In this document: piece by piece, positions 1-7,540 of the stretch
Numbering within the stretch: the stretch's first letter is position 1
Layout: every line of letters begins with the position of its first letter
Origin: an uncultured Alistipes sp.
GTDB taxonomy: Bacteria; Bacteroidota; Bacteroidia; Bacteroidales; Rikenellaceae
Assembly (NCBI GenBank): GCA_910584485.1
Contig: CAJUAV010000008.1
Span: forward strand, 44,968-108,967
Length of the DNA stretch: 64,000 nucleotides
Reading direction: 5' to 3'
Program-made: the position numbers and the translations under genes
The notes under the pieces: generated by a model
What the model was told of the DNA's origin: nothing
Databases searched by the model: none
Seen by the model: the letters and a program-made list of their open reading frames with translations, nothing else

Positions 1-1342
1 CCCCGCCGCCGACGATGATCGATGTGCTCTCGCGCCGCACCGTATCGGCGGCCCCGCCGCGCACCTGCACGACTTTGCCGCGCGTCGTCACCGTCGTGAC
101 GCCGTTCGAGGAGGAGACGGAGGTCGACCTGCTCTCTTTCGGCATCGTGCCGTAGCCGACGATCGTTATCTTTCCGTCGGAGGTCTCGGTCATCGTAACG
201 CCGTTCGAGGAGGAAACGGAGGTCGAAACGTTTTGCCCGGGCTGCGTGCCGCTGCGAACGACCACCACCTTGCCGTCGTTCGTCACGGTCGTCACGGTAC
301 GCGTCGCAGTGCGCGTTTCGGTACGCGATTCGGCGCCCCGCCGGCGACGCGGGGCCTTCTCTTGCGCGGCAGCGATTTTTTCGCTATCTTTGTGCGACGC
401 CCCCGCCGCGGGCAGAGCTTCGCTCCGCACGACCGCAGGCACCGCAGCGGCAGGCAGGGATTCCGTCGCGGATGCGACATAACGGGTTTCGGCGAAGGCG
501 CCCAGCGCCGCACCGACCGGCAGCAGCAGGAGCAGCGCCTTGGCTGCCGCCCACCGCGGGGATCTTTTTCGGATCATCATGGTAATACGGTTTTTAAGTT
601 TACTGTGATTGAAGCTGTTGGCGACCGAGTACCACCTCTCGCCGACAGCCTTTTTTATTAACAGCAGTTGATAAGCCCGCGCATCGGCCCCGCTCGCGAG
701 GACCGCCTCGTCGGCCTCGTACTCGTGGATCGCCCGCAGATCGGCGCGCAGCAGCCACAACGCGGGGTTGAACCACTGCATGCAGCAGACCAGGTCGCAG
801 AAGAGCAGGTCGGCCGAATGGCGGAGCCGCGCGTGCGCCCGCTCGTGGCAGAGGATCGTCTCGCCGTTCTCGCGCAGATCCGTTTCGTTCAATACGATCC
901 AGCGGCCCCAGCTGAAGGGGGCGACGGGAAGCGTCGTGCGCACCAGCACCGTTCCGTCGTCGAGCCGTTCGCGGCGCCCCGAGCGGATCATCCGCCACAC
1001 GCCGACGAGCGAACGCACCATCCGCGCCAGCGCGACGAAGACCCCCGCCAGGTAGAGGAGCGCCGCAGCCTCCCGCCACGGGAAGGGCTCGGCGACGACG
1101 AGCGCCGCCGCCTCTCCGGGCGCATCGGTCGTCACGAAGGCGAGCGAGGTCTCGACCGCGGGCAGCTCGCGCGTGAAGGTCACCACGCACAGCGGCAGCA
1201 GGCACGAGAGGGCCAACATCGCCAGCACCGCCGCACGGTTGAGCCGATGGAAGGTCTCGCGGCTCAACAGCAGCTTGAAAAAGAGGTAGAAGAGCGTCAG
1301 ACAGGCCCCCGTCTTGAGGGCGTAGAGAAGCAGCGCGAACAT
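1..1342 (-). CDS. M56 family metallopeptidase, BlaR1-like sensor (3' end outside window)
   Basis: Membrane-embedded zinc peptidase that in this family senses a signal and inactivates the partner BlaI repressor. About 447 codons are visible. Hydrophobic segments lie near residues 3-21, 37-57, 91-110 and 266-283. The zinc motif HERAH is at 166-170, followed by HEYEADE at 206-212. After the last membrane segment the chain becomes a basic, Ser/Thr-rich linker, then carries two near-identical SVSSSNGVT blocks flanking the stretch ITIVGYGT, which resembles the TonB-plug-like strand attached to many Bacteroidetes M56 proteins. The ATG lies 4 nt after the blaI stop, so the pair is co-transcribed. The frame is open at base 1, so the C-terminus is unknown. 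Family assignment is firm; the ligand is not known. Confidence 0.9.
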   Translation of the reverse strand, partial: MFALLLYALKTGACLTLFYLFFKLLLSRETFHRLNRAAVLAMLALSCLLPLCVVTFTRELPAVETSLAFVTTDAPGEAAALVVAEPFPWREAAALLYLAGVFVALARMVRSLVGVWRMIRSGRRERLDDGTVLVRTTLPVAPFSWGRWIVLNETDLRENGETILCHERAHARLRHSADLLFCDLVCCMQWFNPALWLLRADLRAIHEYEADEAVLASGADARAYQLLLIKKAVGERWYSVANSFNHSKLKNRITMMIRKRSPRWAAAKALLLLLPVGAALGAFAETRYVASATESLPAAAVPAVVRSEALPAAGASHKDSEKIAAAQEKAPRRRRGAESRTETRTATRTVTTVTNDGKVVVVRSGTQPGQNVSTSVSSSNGVTMTETSDGKITIVGYGTMPKESRSTSVSSSNGVTTVTTRGKVVQVRGGAADTVRRESTSIIVGGG

Positions 1343-1346
1343 CGGA

Positions 1347-1712
1347 TCAGCGGTTTGCGTGGTTTTCGATGCGGTCGATCAGGGCGCGCAGCTCGTCGAC
1401 CGAAACCTTCTCCTCCTCGACGAGCGCCGAGACGGCCCCCAGGTAGGAGTTGCCGAAGTAACGGTCGACGACCGAGCGCAGCGTGCGGCGCGAAAACTCC
1501 GCCTCGCTCACCGCGGGGAAATAGCGGTAGGTCGTACCGAAGGCTTCGTGACCGACGTAGCCCTTCGCTTCGAGGGCGCGCACCATCGTCGAAAGGGTGT
1601 TGAAATGGGGTTTCGGATCGGGCATCATCGCCACCAGTTCGCGGACGAACAGCGGCCCGCGCTCCCAGAAGCAGCGCATGAGCTCCTCTTCGCGGCGTGT
1701 CAGTTTTTCCAT
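1347..1712 (-). CDS. BlaI/MecI/CopY family transcriptional repressor
   Basis: Winged-helix repressor of 121 residues. It begins MEKLTRREEELMRCFWERGP, contains the recognition-helix stretch NTLSTMVRALEAKGYV, and ends in a helical dimerisation and cleavage region. An upstream start would add nine residues, but the ATG at 1712 matches the family N-terminus and leaves a normal leader behind the -7 box at 1737-1744. It is followed 4 nt later by the M56 sensor, the standard two-gene sensor-repressor unit. It probably represses its own promoter through the palindromes just upstream. In Bacteroidetes such pairs are often not beta-lactamase regulators, and no beta-lactamase is visible here. Confidence 0.92.
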   Translation of the reverse strand: MEKLTRREEELMRCFWERGPLFVRELVAMMPDPKPHFNTLSTMVRALEAKGYVGHEAFGTTYRYFPAVSEAEFSRRTLRSVVDRYFGNSYLGAVSALVEEEKVSVDELRALIDRIENHANR

Positions 1713-1736
1713 GGTTGCAAAATCGGGTTTACGGCA

Positions 1737-1744
1737 CAAAGGTA
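1737..1744 (-). promoter_or_regulatory. Bacteroidetes -7 box of the blaI-M56 operon
   Basis: Reads TACCTTTG on the minus strand, a perfect match to TAnnTTTG, 25 nt before the blaI ATG. Confidence 0.7.
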
Positions 1745-1757
1745 ACTATTTTTTCTC

Positions 1758-1781
1758 GTTGTACAACTATTTCACATAGTT
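1758..1781. promoter_or_regulatory. Nested palindromes, candidate BlaI operator
   Basis: The perfect palindrome GTTGTACAAC (1758-1767) overlaps an inverted repeat AACTAT-n5-ATAGTT (1765-1781). It sits about 20 nt upstream of the -7 box, over the expected -33 region. BlaI-type repressors bind TACA/TGTA dyads, and TGTACA is at the centre of the first palindrome. That the repressor binds here is inferred from position and symmetry. Confidence 0.55.
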
Positions 1782-1827
1782 TATCAACTATTTTTCTTCG
1801 TTCACCCCTTTTTCGCGGGAAAAAGGG

Positions 1828-1835
1828 TACTTTTG
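1828..1835 (+). promoter_or_regulatory. Possible -7 box for the SEL1-repeat gene
   Basis: TACTTTTG fits TAnnTTTG, about 105 nt upstream of the ATG at 1941 and divergent from the blaI promoter. Confidence 0.45.
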
Positions 1836-1940
1836 TCCGCCGAACCCGCCCGCCCGCAACGGCCGCACGATCCGCCGCGACAGCGCGGAGCAGGCAGTTC
1901 GCGAGCGACCGGAAAGAGATTTTACCGCAAACCGAAGAGC

Positions 1941-3209
1941 ATGACCCACCGAATCGACGAACGCGTGACGAAAGCCGTCGCGCTCATCTGGACGAGCTTC
2001 GATCCCGAAGCGATGCAGCAGGGATACGACCTGCTGACCGAAGCGGCCGAAGCGGGCGACCCCGACGCCTGCTGTTTTCTGGCCCGATGCCACCTGGGCG
2101 AAGCGTACGTCTGGTCGGGCGGCGGCTTCGAAACGGATGAAGAGGAGGCGGCCGAGCTGCTGCGCGAGAGCATCGAACGGGGCAGCGCCATGGGGGTGCT
2201 CTGCGCCCTGCGAACGGGCGATCTGACGCCCGACGAGCGGGAGCGGATGCCCTTCGCCTCGCTCAAGGAGGCGTTCGACGCCGTCGTCGCGCAGGCCGAG
2301 GCGGGAGACCCCTTCAGCCGCTACGTCGCGGGCAACGCCTGGTTCTGGGGCGACCTGCTCGAAATCGAGGGCCCGGCGTGGAGCGACCGCTTCCGAACGG
2401 AGGAGGCGTACGACCGCTACGCCTACCCCATCGCCGCGCGCTACTACGAGCAGTCGTTCGAAAGCGGTCTGGCCAACGGCTTCGGCAACTATCGGACGAT
2501 CTTCGAGTCGGGGTTGGCGCCGATCGACGAACAGACCTTCGAGGGGTGGATGAAGCGGCTGGCCGCCGCGGGCAACCCCCTCGTGACGAACGACTACGGC
2601 ATCCTGCTCGAAACCCGCTACGACGATGCCGCAGGCGCCTTCGCCTGCTATCGGAAGGCCTTCGAGCTGGGCGACACCGAATCGGCCTACAACGTCGGCG
2701 TCTGCTACGGACGCGGCTACGGCGTCGCGCAGGACCTCGACAAGGCGTTCGAATACTACCTGGCGGCGGCCGAGGCGGGCCATCCGAAGGCGCAGTTCGC
2801 GGTCGGCAATTTCTATTTCGAGGGGCGCGGAAAGATCGCGCAAGACCCCGCCCGAGCGCTTCCATGGCTGGAACAAGCCTGCTACAACGAAAACGCCGAG
2901 GACGATTTCGCCCCCGCCGTCGAGCTGGCGCTCTGCTACCGCAACGGCTGGGGCTGCCCGCGCAACGACAGGCGGGCCTTCGCGCTGCTGGAGGAGATCG
3001 AGGAGCGGATCGACGAGGTGTGGGAGCCCCTCGACGCACAGATCTGCCATGCGCTGGGCACGGCCTACGCCTTCGGCCGCGGCACGGAGGAGGATATTCC
3101 CCGCGGCATCGCATGGCTCGACCGCGCCATCGAACTGGGCTCGGAAGAGGCGGCGCGCGATCGGGCACAGTTCAGGAAACGGCTCATCGGCGGCTGGAAA
3201 CGGCGCTGA
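1941..3209 (+). CDS. SEL1-repeat (TPR-like) protein
   Basis: Protein of 422 residues built from helical SEL1-like repeats, a scaffold for protein-protein contacts. Clear repeats have the pattern A-x2-G-x8-G-x2-Y-x-x-G-x-G-V, for example around NVGVCYGRGYGVAQD, AVGNFYFEGRGK, ELALCYRNGWGCP and ALGTAYAFGRGTEED in the C-terminal half; the N-terminal half is more diverged. There is no signal peptide, so it is probably cytoplasmic. A start 36 codons upstream is open but encodes a Pro/Arg-rich stretch, so the ATG at 1941 is preferred. The gene stands alone between the divergent blaI operon and a convergent LacI gene. The partner and pathway are unknown. Confidence 0.8.
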   Translation: MTHRIDERVTKAVALIWTSFDPEAMQQGYDLLTEAAEAGDPDACCFLARCHLGEAYVWSGGGFETDEEEAAELLRESIERGSAMGVLCALRTGDLTPDERERMPFASLKEAFDAVVAQAEAGDPFSRYVAGNAWFWGDLLEIEGPAWSDRFRTEEAYDRYAYPIAARYYEQSFESGLANGFGNYRTIFESGLAPIDEQTFEGWMKRLAAAGNPLVTNDYGILLETRYDDAAGAFACYRKAFELGDTESAYNVGVCYGRGYGVAQDLDKAFEYYLAAAEAGHPKAQFAVGNFYFEGRGKIAQDPARALPWLEQACYNENAEDDFAPAVELALCYRNGWGCPRNDRRAFALLEEIEERIDEVWEPLDAQICHALGTAYAFGRGTEEDIPRGIAWLDRAIELGSEEAARDRAQFRKRLIGGWKRR

Positions 3210-3249
3210 CACGCCGCGGCCCGCACATCGCCGAACCGGCGCGCAGAGA

Positions 3250-3298
3250 CGGAACGGCGCGCCGAGGCGGAACGGCGCGCCGAGGCGGAACGGCGCCG
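3250..3298 (+). repeat. 18-bp tandem repeat, 2.7 units
   Basis: Units starting CGGAACGGCGCGCCGAGG at 3250, 3268 and 3286 (last one partial). They lie in the gene-free stretch 3210-3505 after the SEL1 gene, in which I see only this repeat and the terminator at 3442-3482. Confidence 0.8.
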
Positions 3299-3441
3299 AA
3301 ACGCCGCGACCGTGCCGAAACGGTGCGGCGCCGACCTCCTGCGATTGACACGTCGCCCCGCCGCCGCCAAAGACAAGTCACCGGCGACCGCCCTGCCGCC
3401 CCCCCCATGCGCAGGCCTCCCCGAACCGGCGCCTCCCTTCG

Positions 3442-3482
3442 AAAAAAACGCCCCCTGCCGCGCTTCTTTGCGGCAGGGGGCG
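3442..3482 (-). terminator. Rho-independent terminator of the GH105-PL22-lacI arm
   Basis: Thirteen-bp stem CGCCCCCTGCCGC/GCGGCAGGGGGCG (3449-3461 with 3470-3482) followed on the minus strand by a T7 run (3442-3448). It lies just past the LacI stop codon. Confidence 0.85.
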
Positions 3483-3505
3483 TTCGTTCGCAGCGGGCCG
3501 CTGCT

Positions 3506-4570
3506 TCAGGCCCACTCGCGCAGGTAGTAGTCGGCATTCTCGCGGATGAGGATGTCGACGGGCGTGTAGTTGAGCTGCTCGCCCCGCTTGCCGAAAAGGA
3601 CGTATTCGAGAATCGACCGCACGGCGAGGTAGCCCTGCTTGTCGGGGCGCTCCGCCAGCAGGTAGGAGATGTACCCCTCGCGCAGGTTGGCGAGGTTGCG
3701 CTCGATCATGCCGTAGCCCACCAGGCGGATATCGCGCAGCGAGCGACGGCGCAGGTAGTCCGAAATCACGTAGGCGCGCGAGTTGAAGACGGCGATGCCG
3801 CCGATAGCGGGGTGCGCGGCGAAGAGCTCGTCGAAGGCGGCGCGGCTCCGCTCGGCGCTCGAAGCGTCGTAGACCCCGTCGATGACCCGCATGTCGGGAT
3901 AGGTCTCGCGCATGTAGGCGAGGAACGAGTTGCGGCGCACGATGCTCTGCACGGAGGACTCGTCCCCCACGCGGCGCGCGCGCAACACCACCACGTCGCG
4001 GCTGCGGTCCATCGACTCGCAGAGCAGCCGCGCCTGCATGCGTCCCATCATGTGCGAATCGGGCCCGAAGAAGGCCAGCGGATCGGTGTTGGCGATCATG
4101 CTGTCGACGAAGACGTAGGGCGTGCCCAGCGCTTCGAGGCGCGCGACGAACTGCATCGTCTCGTCGGTGAAGGTGGGGCCGACGAGCATCGCGTCGCAGC
4201 GGATCGCAAGGGCCTTGTTGTAGACCTCGCGGCAGGAGAAGAGGTCGAACTGGTCGTAGTAGAAATACTTGACCTTCAGACGGATGTTCGAGAACTCGTA
4301 GAGGGCGTGGCGGATGCCCCGCTCGATCTGCTCCCAGTAGCCGCCCGCCGAGAGGGAGGGCAGCACGACGACGATCGACACGGTCCGCTTGACGCCGATC
4401 GACGAGACGTGGAGGTTGGGGCGGTAATCGATCCGCTCCAGCACCGCCTCGACCTTCTCGCGGCTCTGCTGCGACACCTCGCCGCGGTGGTGCAGCACGC
4501 GGTCCACGGTGCCGGCCGAGACGCCTGCCATCTTGGCGATGTCCTTGATTCGATACTGTTTAGTGTTCAT
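3506..4570 (-). CDS. LacI family transcriptional regulator
   Basis: A 354-residue DNA-binding regulator. The N-terminal helix-turn-helix runs from YRIKDIAKMAGVSAGTVDRV through to RIDYRPN (about residues 5-55), followed by a periplasmic-binding-protein-like effector domain. The ATG at 4570 lies inside the last codons of the upstream PL22-like gene (11-bp overlap), so the two are translationally coupled. A much longer reading frame upstream is only the shadow of that gene. As the only regulator in the locus it probably controls both arms from the 7309-7540 region in response to a sugar. Bacteroidetes glycan loci more often use SusR, hybrid two-component or ECF systems, so a LacI regulator is notable. 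Confidence 0.9.
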   Translation of the reverse strand: MNTKQYRIKDIAKMAGVSAGTVDRVLHHRGEVSQQSREKVEAVLERIDYRPNLHVSSIGVKRTVSIVVVLPSLSAGGYWEQIERGIRHALYEFSNIRLKVKYFYYDQFDLFSCREVYNKALAIRCDAMLVGPTFTDETMQFVARLEALGTPYVFVDSMIANTDPLAFFGPDSHMMGRMQARLLCESMDRSRDVVVLRARRVGDESSVQSIVRRNSFLAYMRETYPDMRVIDGVYDASSAERSRAAFDELFAAHPAIGGIAVFNSRAYVISDYLRRRSLRDIRLVGYGMIERNLANLREGYISYLLAERPDKQGYLAVRSILEYVLFGKRGEQLNYTPVDILIRENADYYLREWA

Positions 4571-5732
4571 ATTTCTGCTTGATTCGGGCGATCGGCACGA
4601 TGAAGGCCTGCGGCACCCCGGGCGAGTTGCGGTCGGAGGTGAAGGCCACGTAGTTTCCCGAACGGCTGAAGAGCGGATGCACGTGCTCGGTCTGCACGTT
4701 GCCGAGCGACGGCTGCGTCTGGTCGGGCCAGCAGAGGATCTCCGCCTGTCCCGTCCGCAGGTCGACGAGGAAGAGCGGATTGCTGCGCGGACAATCGACG
4801 TCGCAGACGAACAGGTGCTCATCCTCGGTCGCGATGCCGTGCGCCAGCTTGAAGACGCTGTTCGCGTAGTGCACCGTGCGGTTGCCGCCGTCGCGGTCGA
4901 TCGAGACGACGCAGATCTCCCACCCCTGCGTCGGATCGGCGTAGCCGCTCTTGTGGAGCTTGTCGAAATAGTAGAGGCGCTCGCCGTCCTTGCTCCACGT
5001 CTCGTGCGTCGCCCGCCAGCCGCGCTCGGACATGACGAACGGTCGCACCGAACCGTCGTCGGTGTTCAGCAGCATGCCGCGGGCACGCTCCTCGCGGGGC
5101 AGGTCGTACATGGCTCGTTTGTCGGGTTTGGGTACAAAGGTAATCAAATTCGGGTAAACGGGGTTAATCATCGGGTGGGTAAATCCCGTTTTCGAGCCAT
5201 AGACCCGTTCCAAACGGCCCGTCGGCACGTGCAAACGGTAGAACGAGGCGCTGCGGTCGGGATTCTGACCTGTCAGCACCATCCAGGCGCCGTCGTTCGT
5301 GAAGAGGGCGTTGAACGAAATCGCAGACTCGGCGACCTTGCCGTTGGCATCGAAGAGCACGCGCTCGGCGTGCGTGGCGACGTTCACGGCGTAGATTACG
5401 CCCCGCTCCATGAAGATCACCTCGTCGCCCGTCGCATAGACCGAATAGGAGCCCTCGACCGTGCGGTCGCTGATCTTGCACACCTCGCCCGTGGCGATCG
5501 AGGTCGAGTAGAGCTTCCAATCCCCCTCGCGCCTGCTCTTGAAGACGGCGAAACGGTCGTCGTGGGTAAAGGCCTGCGTCTCGAAATAGGGCATCAGGCT
5601 CATCGAGTCGCCCTGCGAAACCTGCCACACTTCGTTGCCCGTCTTCGCGTCGCGGTAGACGATGCGTTCGGTCGGCGCCGCCGTGCAGCCGACGAGGGCC
5701 GCGCAGAGGCAGCCGAAAAGGAGTTTTTTCAT
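4560..5732 (-). CDS. PL22-like oligogalacturonide lyase lipoprotein
   Basis: A 390-residue lipoprotein: the signal peptide ends in the lipobox LVGC with Cys at 16. The rest is a seven-bladed beta-propeller of WD/TolB-like strands such as DDRFAVFKSRREGDWKLY and GNYVAFTSDRNSPG. Oligogalacturonate lyases of family PL22 use a histidine-rich Mn site; histidines in THETWSKDG and QTEHVHPLFS fall where such ligands would be expected. If active, it would split unsaturated digalacturonate into two keto-sugar monomers by beta-elimination. It lies 13 bp after the GH105 gene and overlaps lacI. The fold and neighbourhood support the call; the substrate is inferred. Confidence 0.75.
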   Translation of the reverse strand: MKKLLFGCLCAALVGCTAAPTERIVYRDAKTGNEVWQVSQGDSMSLMPYFETQAFTHDDRFAVFKSRREGDWKLYSTSIATGEVCKISDRTVEGSYSVYATGDEVIFMERGVIYAVNVATHAERVLFDANGKVAESAISFNALFTNDGAWMVLTGQNPDRSASFYRLHVPTGRLERVYGSKTGFTHPMINPVYPNLITFVPKPDKRAMYDLPREERARGMLLNTDDGSVRPFVMSERGWRATHETWSKDGERLYYFDKLHKSGYADPTQGWEICVVSIDRDGGNRTVHYANSVFKLAHGIATEDEHLFVCDVDCPRSNPLFLVDLRTGQAEILCWPDQTQPSLGNVQTEHVHPLFSRSGNYVAFTSDRNSPGVPQAFIVPIARIKQKYEH

Positions 5733-5745
5733 GGTCTTGTGGGTT

Positions 5746-7308
5746 TTAGGATTGTTTCAGGAAGCGTTGCAGGGCGGCCGTCTCGACGGCGGCCGTGAAG
5801 ACGGCGCCGAGCCCCCGCGGATCGTTCGGCAGGGTCGGACGCCCGGCGTAGGCCGCCGCATCGGCGCCGATCGACATGCTGCGGCAGATGCCCTCCACGA
5901 TGCCGTCGGGCGTGATCCGCTCCGCCAGCGCCCGCCAGCCGCGCAGCGCCGCAGGGGCGTACGAGCGGTCGATCCAGCCGCAGCGCACGGCGCGCGCCAG
6001 CGCCAGCACGAAGAGCGCCGTCGAGGAGCTCTCCTCGTAGGTCTCGGGGCGGTCGAGCAGCTGGTGCCACATGCCGTTCGCTCCCTGCCGCCGCACGAGG
6101 GCGTCGAGGTGGCGGCGGTGGATCTCCAGCAGGCGCGCCCGCTCGGGGTGCTCGGCCGGCAGCGCGGCGAGCACCTCCGAAAGGGCCCAGGCGAACCAGC
6201 CGTTGGCGCGGCCCCAGTGCAGCCCCGCGGGGCGGTCGTGCGTCGCGTTCCAGCCGTGATGCAGCAGCCCCGTCGCGGGGTCGCGCAGGTAGCAGTCGTA
6301 GGCCTCCGCCTGCCGCACGGCCTCCTCCAGGCAGGCCGTCTCGCCCGTCAGGCGGGCGTAGCGCACCAGAAAGACGGCGCTCATGAAGAGGTCGTCGCAC
6401 CAGATCGTCCAGCGCGGTTCGGGACGGACAAAGGTGCCGTCGGGCAGGCGCGGCTGCTCGTGCATCGCGTAGTCGGCCATCGCGGCCAGCAGCCGCGCGG
6501 TCGCTTCGTCGGCCCCTTCGCGCAGCGCCCGTTCGACGAAGGGGAGCGCGGGGGCCGTCGTGTCGTCGAGCATGCCGCGGCGGAAGAGGCGGTAGTTCTG
6601 CGTCCGCAGCAGGCCGCGGCCGTACTGCTCCTCGAAGCGGGGCAGCTGCTCGAGCGTGAAGTCGCAGAAGCGGCGCACGTGGGCCGCGTAGCGCTCCTCG
6701 CCCGTCGCATCGGCCAGCGCCAGCAGCCCGAGCAGCGTCGCGCCGTTGGCGTAGTGCCACTCGGCATAGGGGTGTTTGGCGAAGGCCGCCCCGCGCTTCA
6801 CGGGAAGGCGCGCCTCCGTTCCGTGTACGAACACGGGATATTCGATGCCCGCAGCGGGAAAATCGAGCGAATCGACCGCTCCGAGCGAAACCGTTCCCGT
6901 GCTTTCGACCTCGACCCGATGGAGCCCGCGCACGAGGCGCACCGCGGCGTAGCGGTCGAACAGATAGGTGTCGTAGGCGATCTCGCGCGGGAACGCGCGC
7001 GTACCGCCCGCATAAGAGAGGAGCGGGCGGCCGTCGACTGCGATCTGCACCGCCGCGTCGGCCGTGCAGCCCAGGCGGTAGAGCGCATCGGCAGGCACCT
7101 CCAGGCCAAAAACATACGACCCTTCCGCCGTTGCGGGGCAGATCATCGGGAAACGGGCGGGCTTCGCCTCGGTTTCGACCGTCTCGAAGAGCGTGTCGGC
7201 CAGCAGGCGGTCGGCAACGGGGCGCACGGCCCGCAACGGATCGTCGGCGCACCCCGCAGCGAGGAGCACCCAGAGAAAAATCGAAAAGGCAGAATAATTT
7301 TTTTTCAT
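5746..7308 (-). CDS. GH105-family unsaturated uronyl hydrolase, lipoprotein
   Basis: A 520-residue lipoprotein (signal ends LLAAGC). Residues about 30-150 form a beta-rich N-terminal domain; the rest is an (alpha/alpha)6 barrel. Family hallmarks are visible: TIWCDDLFMS, with the aspartates used for vinyl-ether hydration, and LHWGRANGWFAWALSE. GH105 enzymes remove the unsaturated uronic acid left at the non-reducing end by lyases, usually from rhamnogalacturonan or ulvan-type fragments. It is first gene of the leftward arm, followed 13 bp later by the PL22-like gene. Length is above the usual ~370 because of the added N-terminal domain. Confidence 0.88.
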   Translation of the reverse strand: MKKNYSAFSIFLWVLLAAGCADDPLRAVRPVADRLLADTLFETVETEAKPARFPMICPATAEGSYVFGLEVPADALYRLGCTADAAVQIAVDGRPLLSYAGGTRAFPREIAYDTYLFDRYAAVRLVRGLHRVEVESTGTVSLGAVDSLDFPAAGIEYPVFVHGTEARLPVKRGAAFAKHPYAEWHYANGATLLGLLALADATGEERYAAHVRRFCDFTLEQLPRFEEQYGRGLLRTQNYRLFRRGMLDDTTAPALPFVERALREGADEATARLLAAMADYAMHEQPRLPDGTFVRPEPRWTIWCDDLFMSAVFLVRYARLTGETACLEEAVRQAEAYDCYLRDPATGLLHHGWNATHDRPAGLHWGRANGWFAWALSEVLAALPAEHPERARLLEIHRRHLDALVRRQGANGMWHQLLDRPETYEESSSTALFVLALARAVRCGWIDRSYAPAALRGWRALAERITPDGIVEGICRSMSIGADAAAYAGRPTLPNDPRGLGAVFTAAVETAALQRFLKQS

Positions 7309-7540
7309 GCGCTACTGTTGTCTTTTTGAAATATTTCGTCTATCTTCGTGCTCGAACACGGAACGATACGGGGGGGGGTATTTTAAATAAATGATTGATA
7401 ATTATCGTTTTAAGAAACCACGAAACACCAACGATGCCCTATCGTCCGATTGCAAAGATAGCGATTTTGCACAATAAAACACGAAAAACACGCACAAAAA
7501 GAGGGTTCGCCCGACCTTTTGTCACACACACGACTCCGCC
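7309..7540. promoter_or_regulatory. Divergent control region of the glycan locus
   Basis: This gene-free 232 bp separates the two arms. It holds a perfect minus-strand -7 box TATCTTTG (7453-7460) for the GH105 arm, a weaker plus-strand box TATCTTCG (7341-7348), a G9 tract (7370-7378), and the perfect palindrome GATAATTATC (7397-7406) in an AT-rich patch, a candidate LacI operator. The two promoters would face each other across the palindrome, so one repressor site could control both arms. Promoter use is inferred. Confidence 0.55.
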
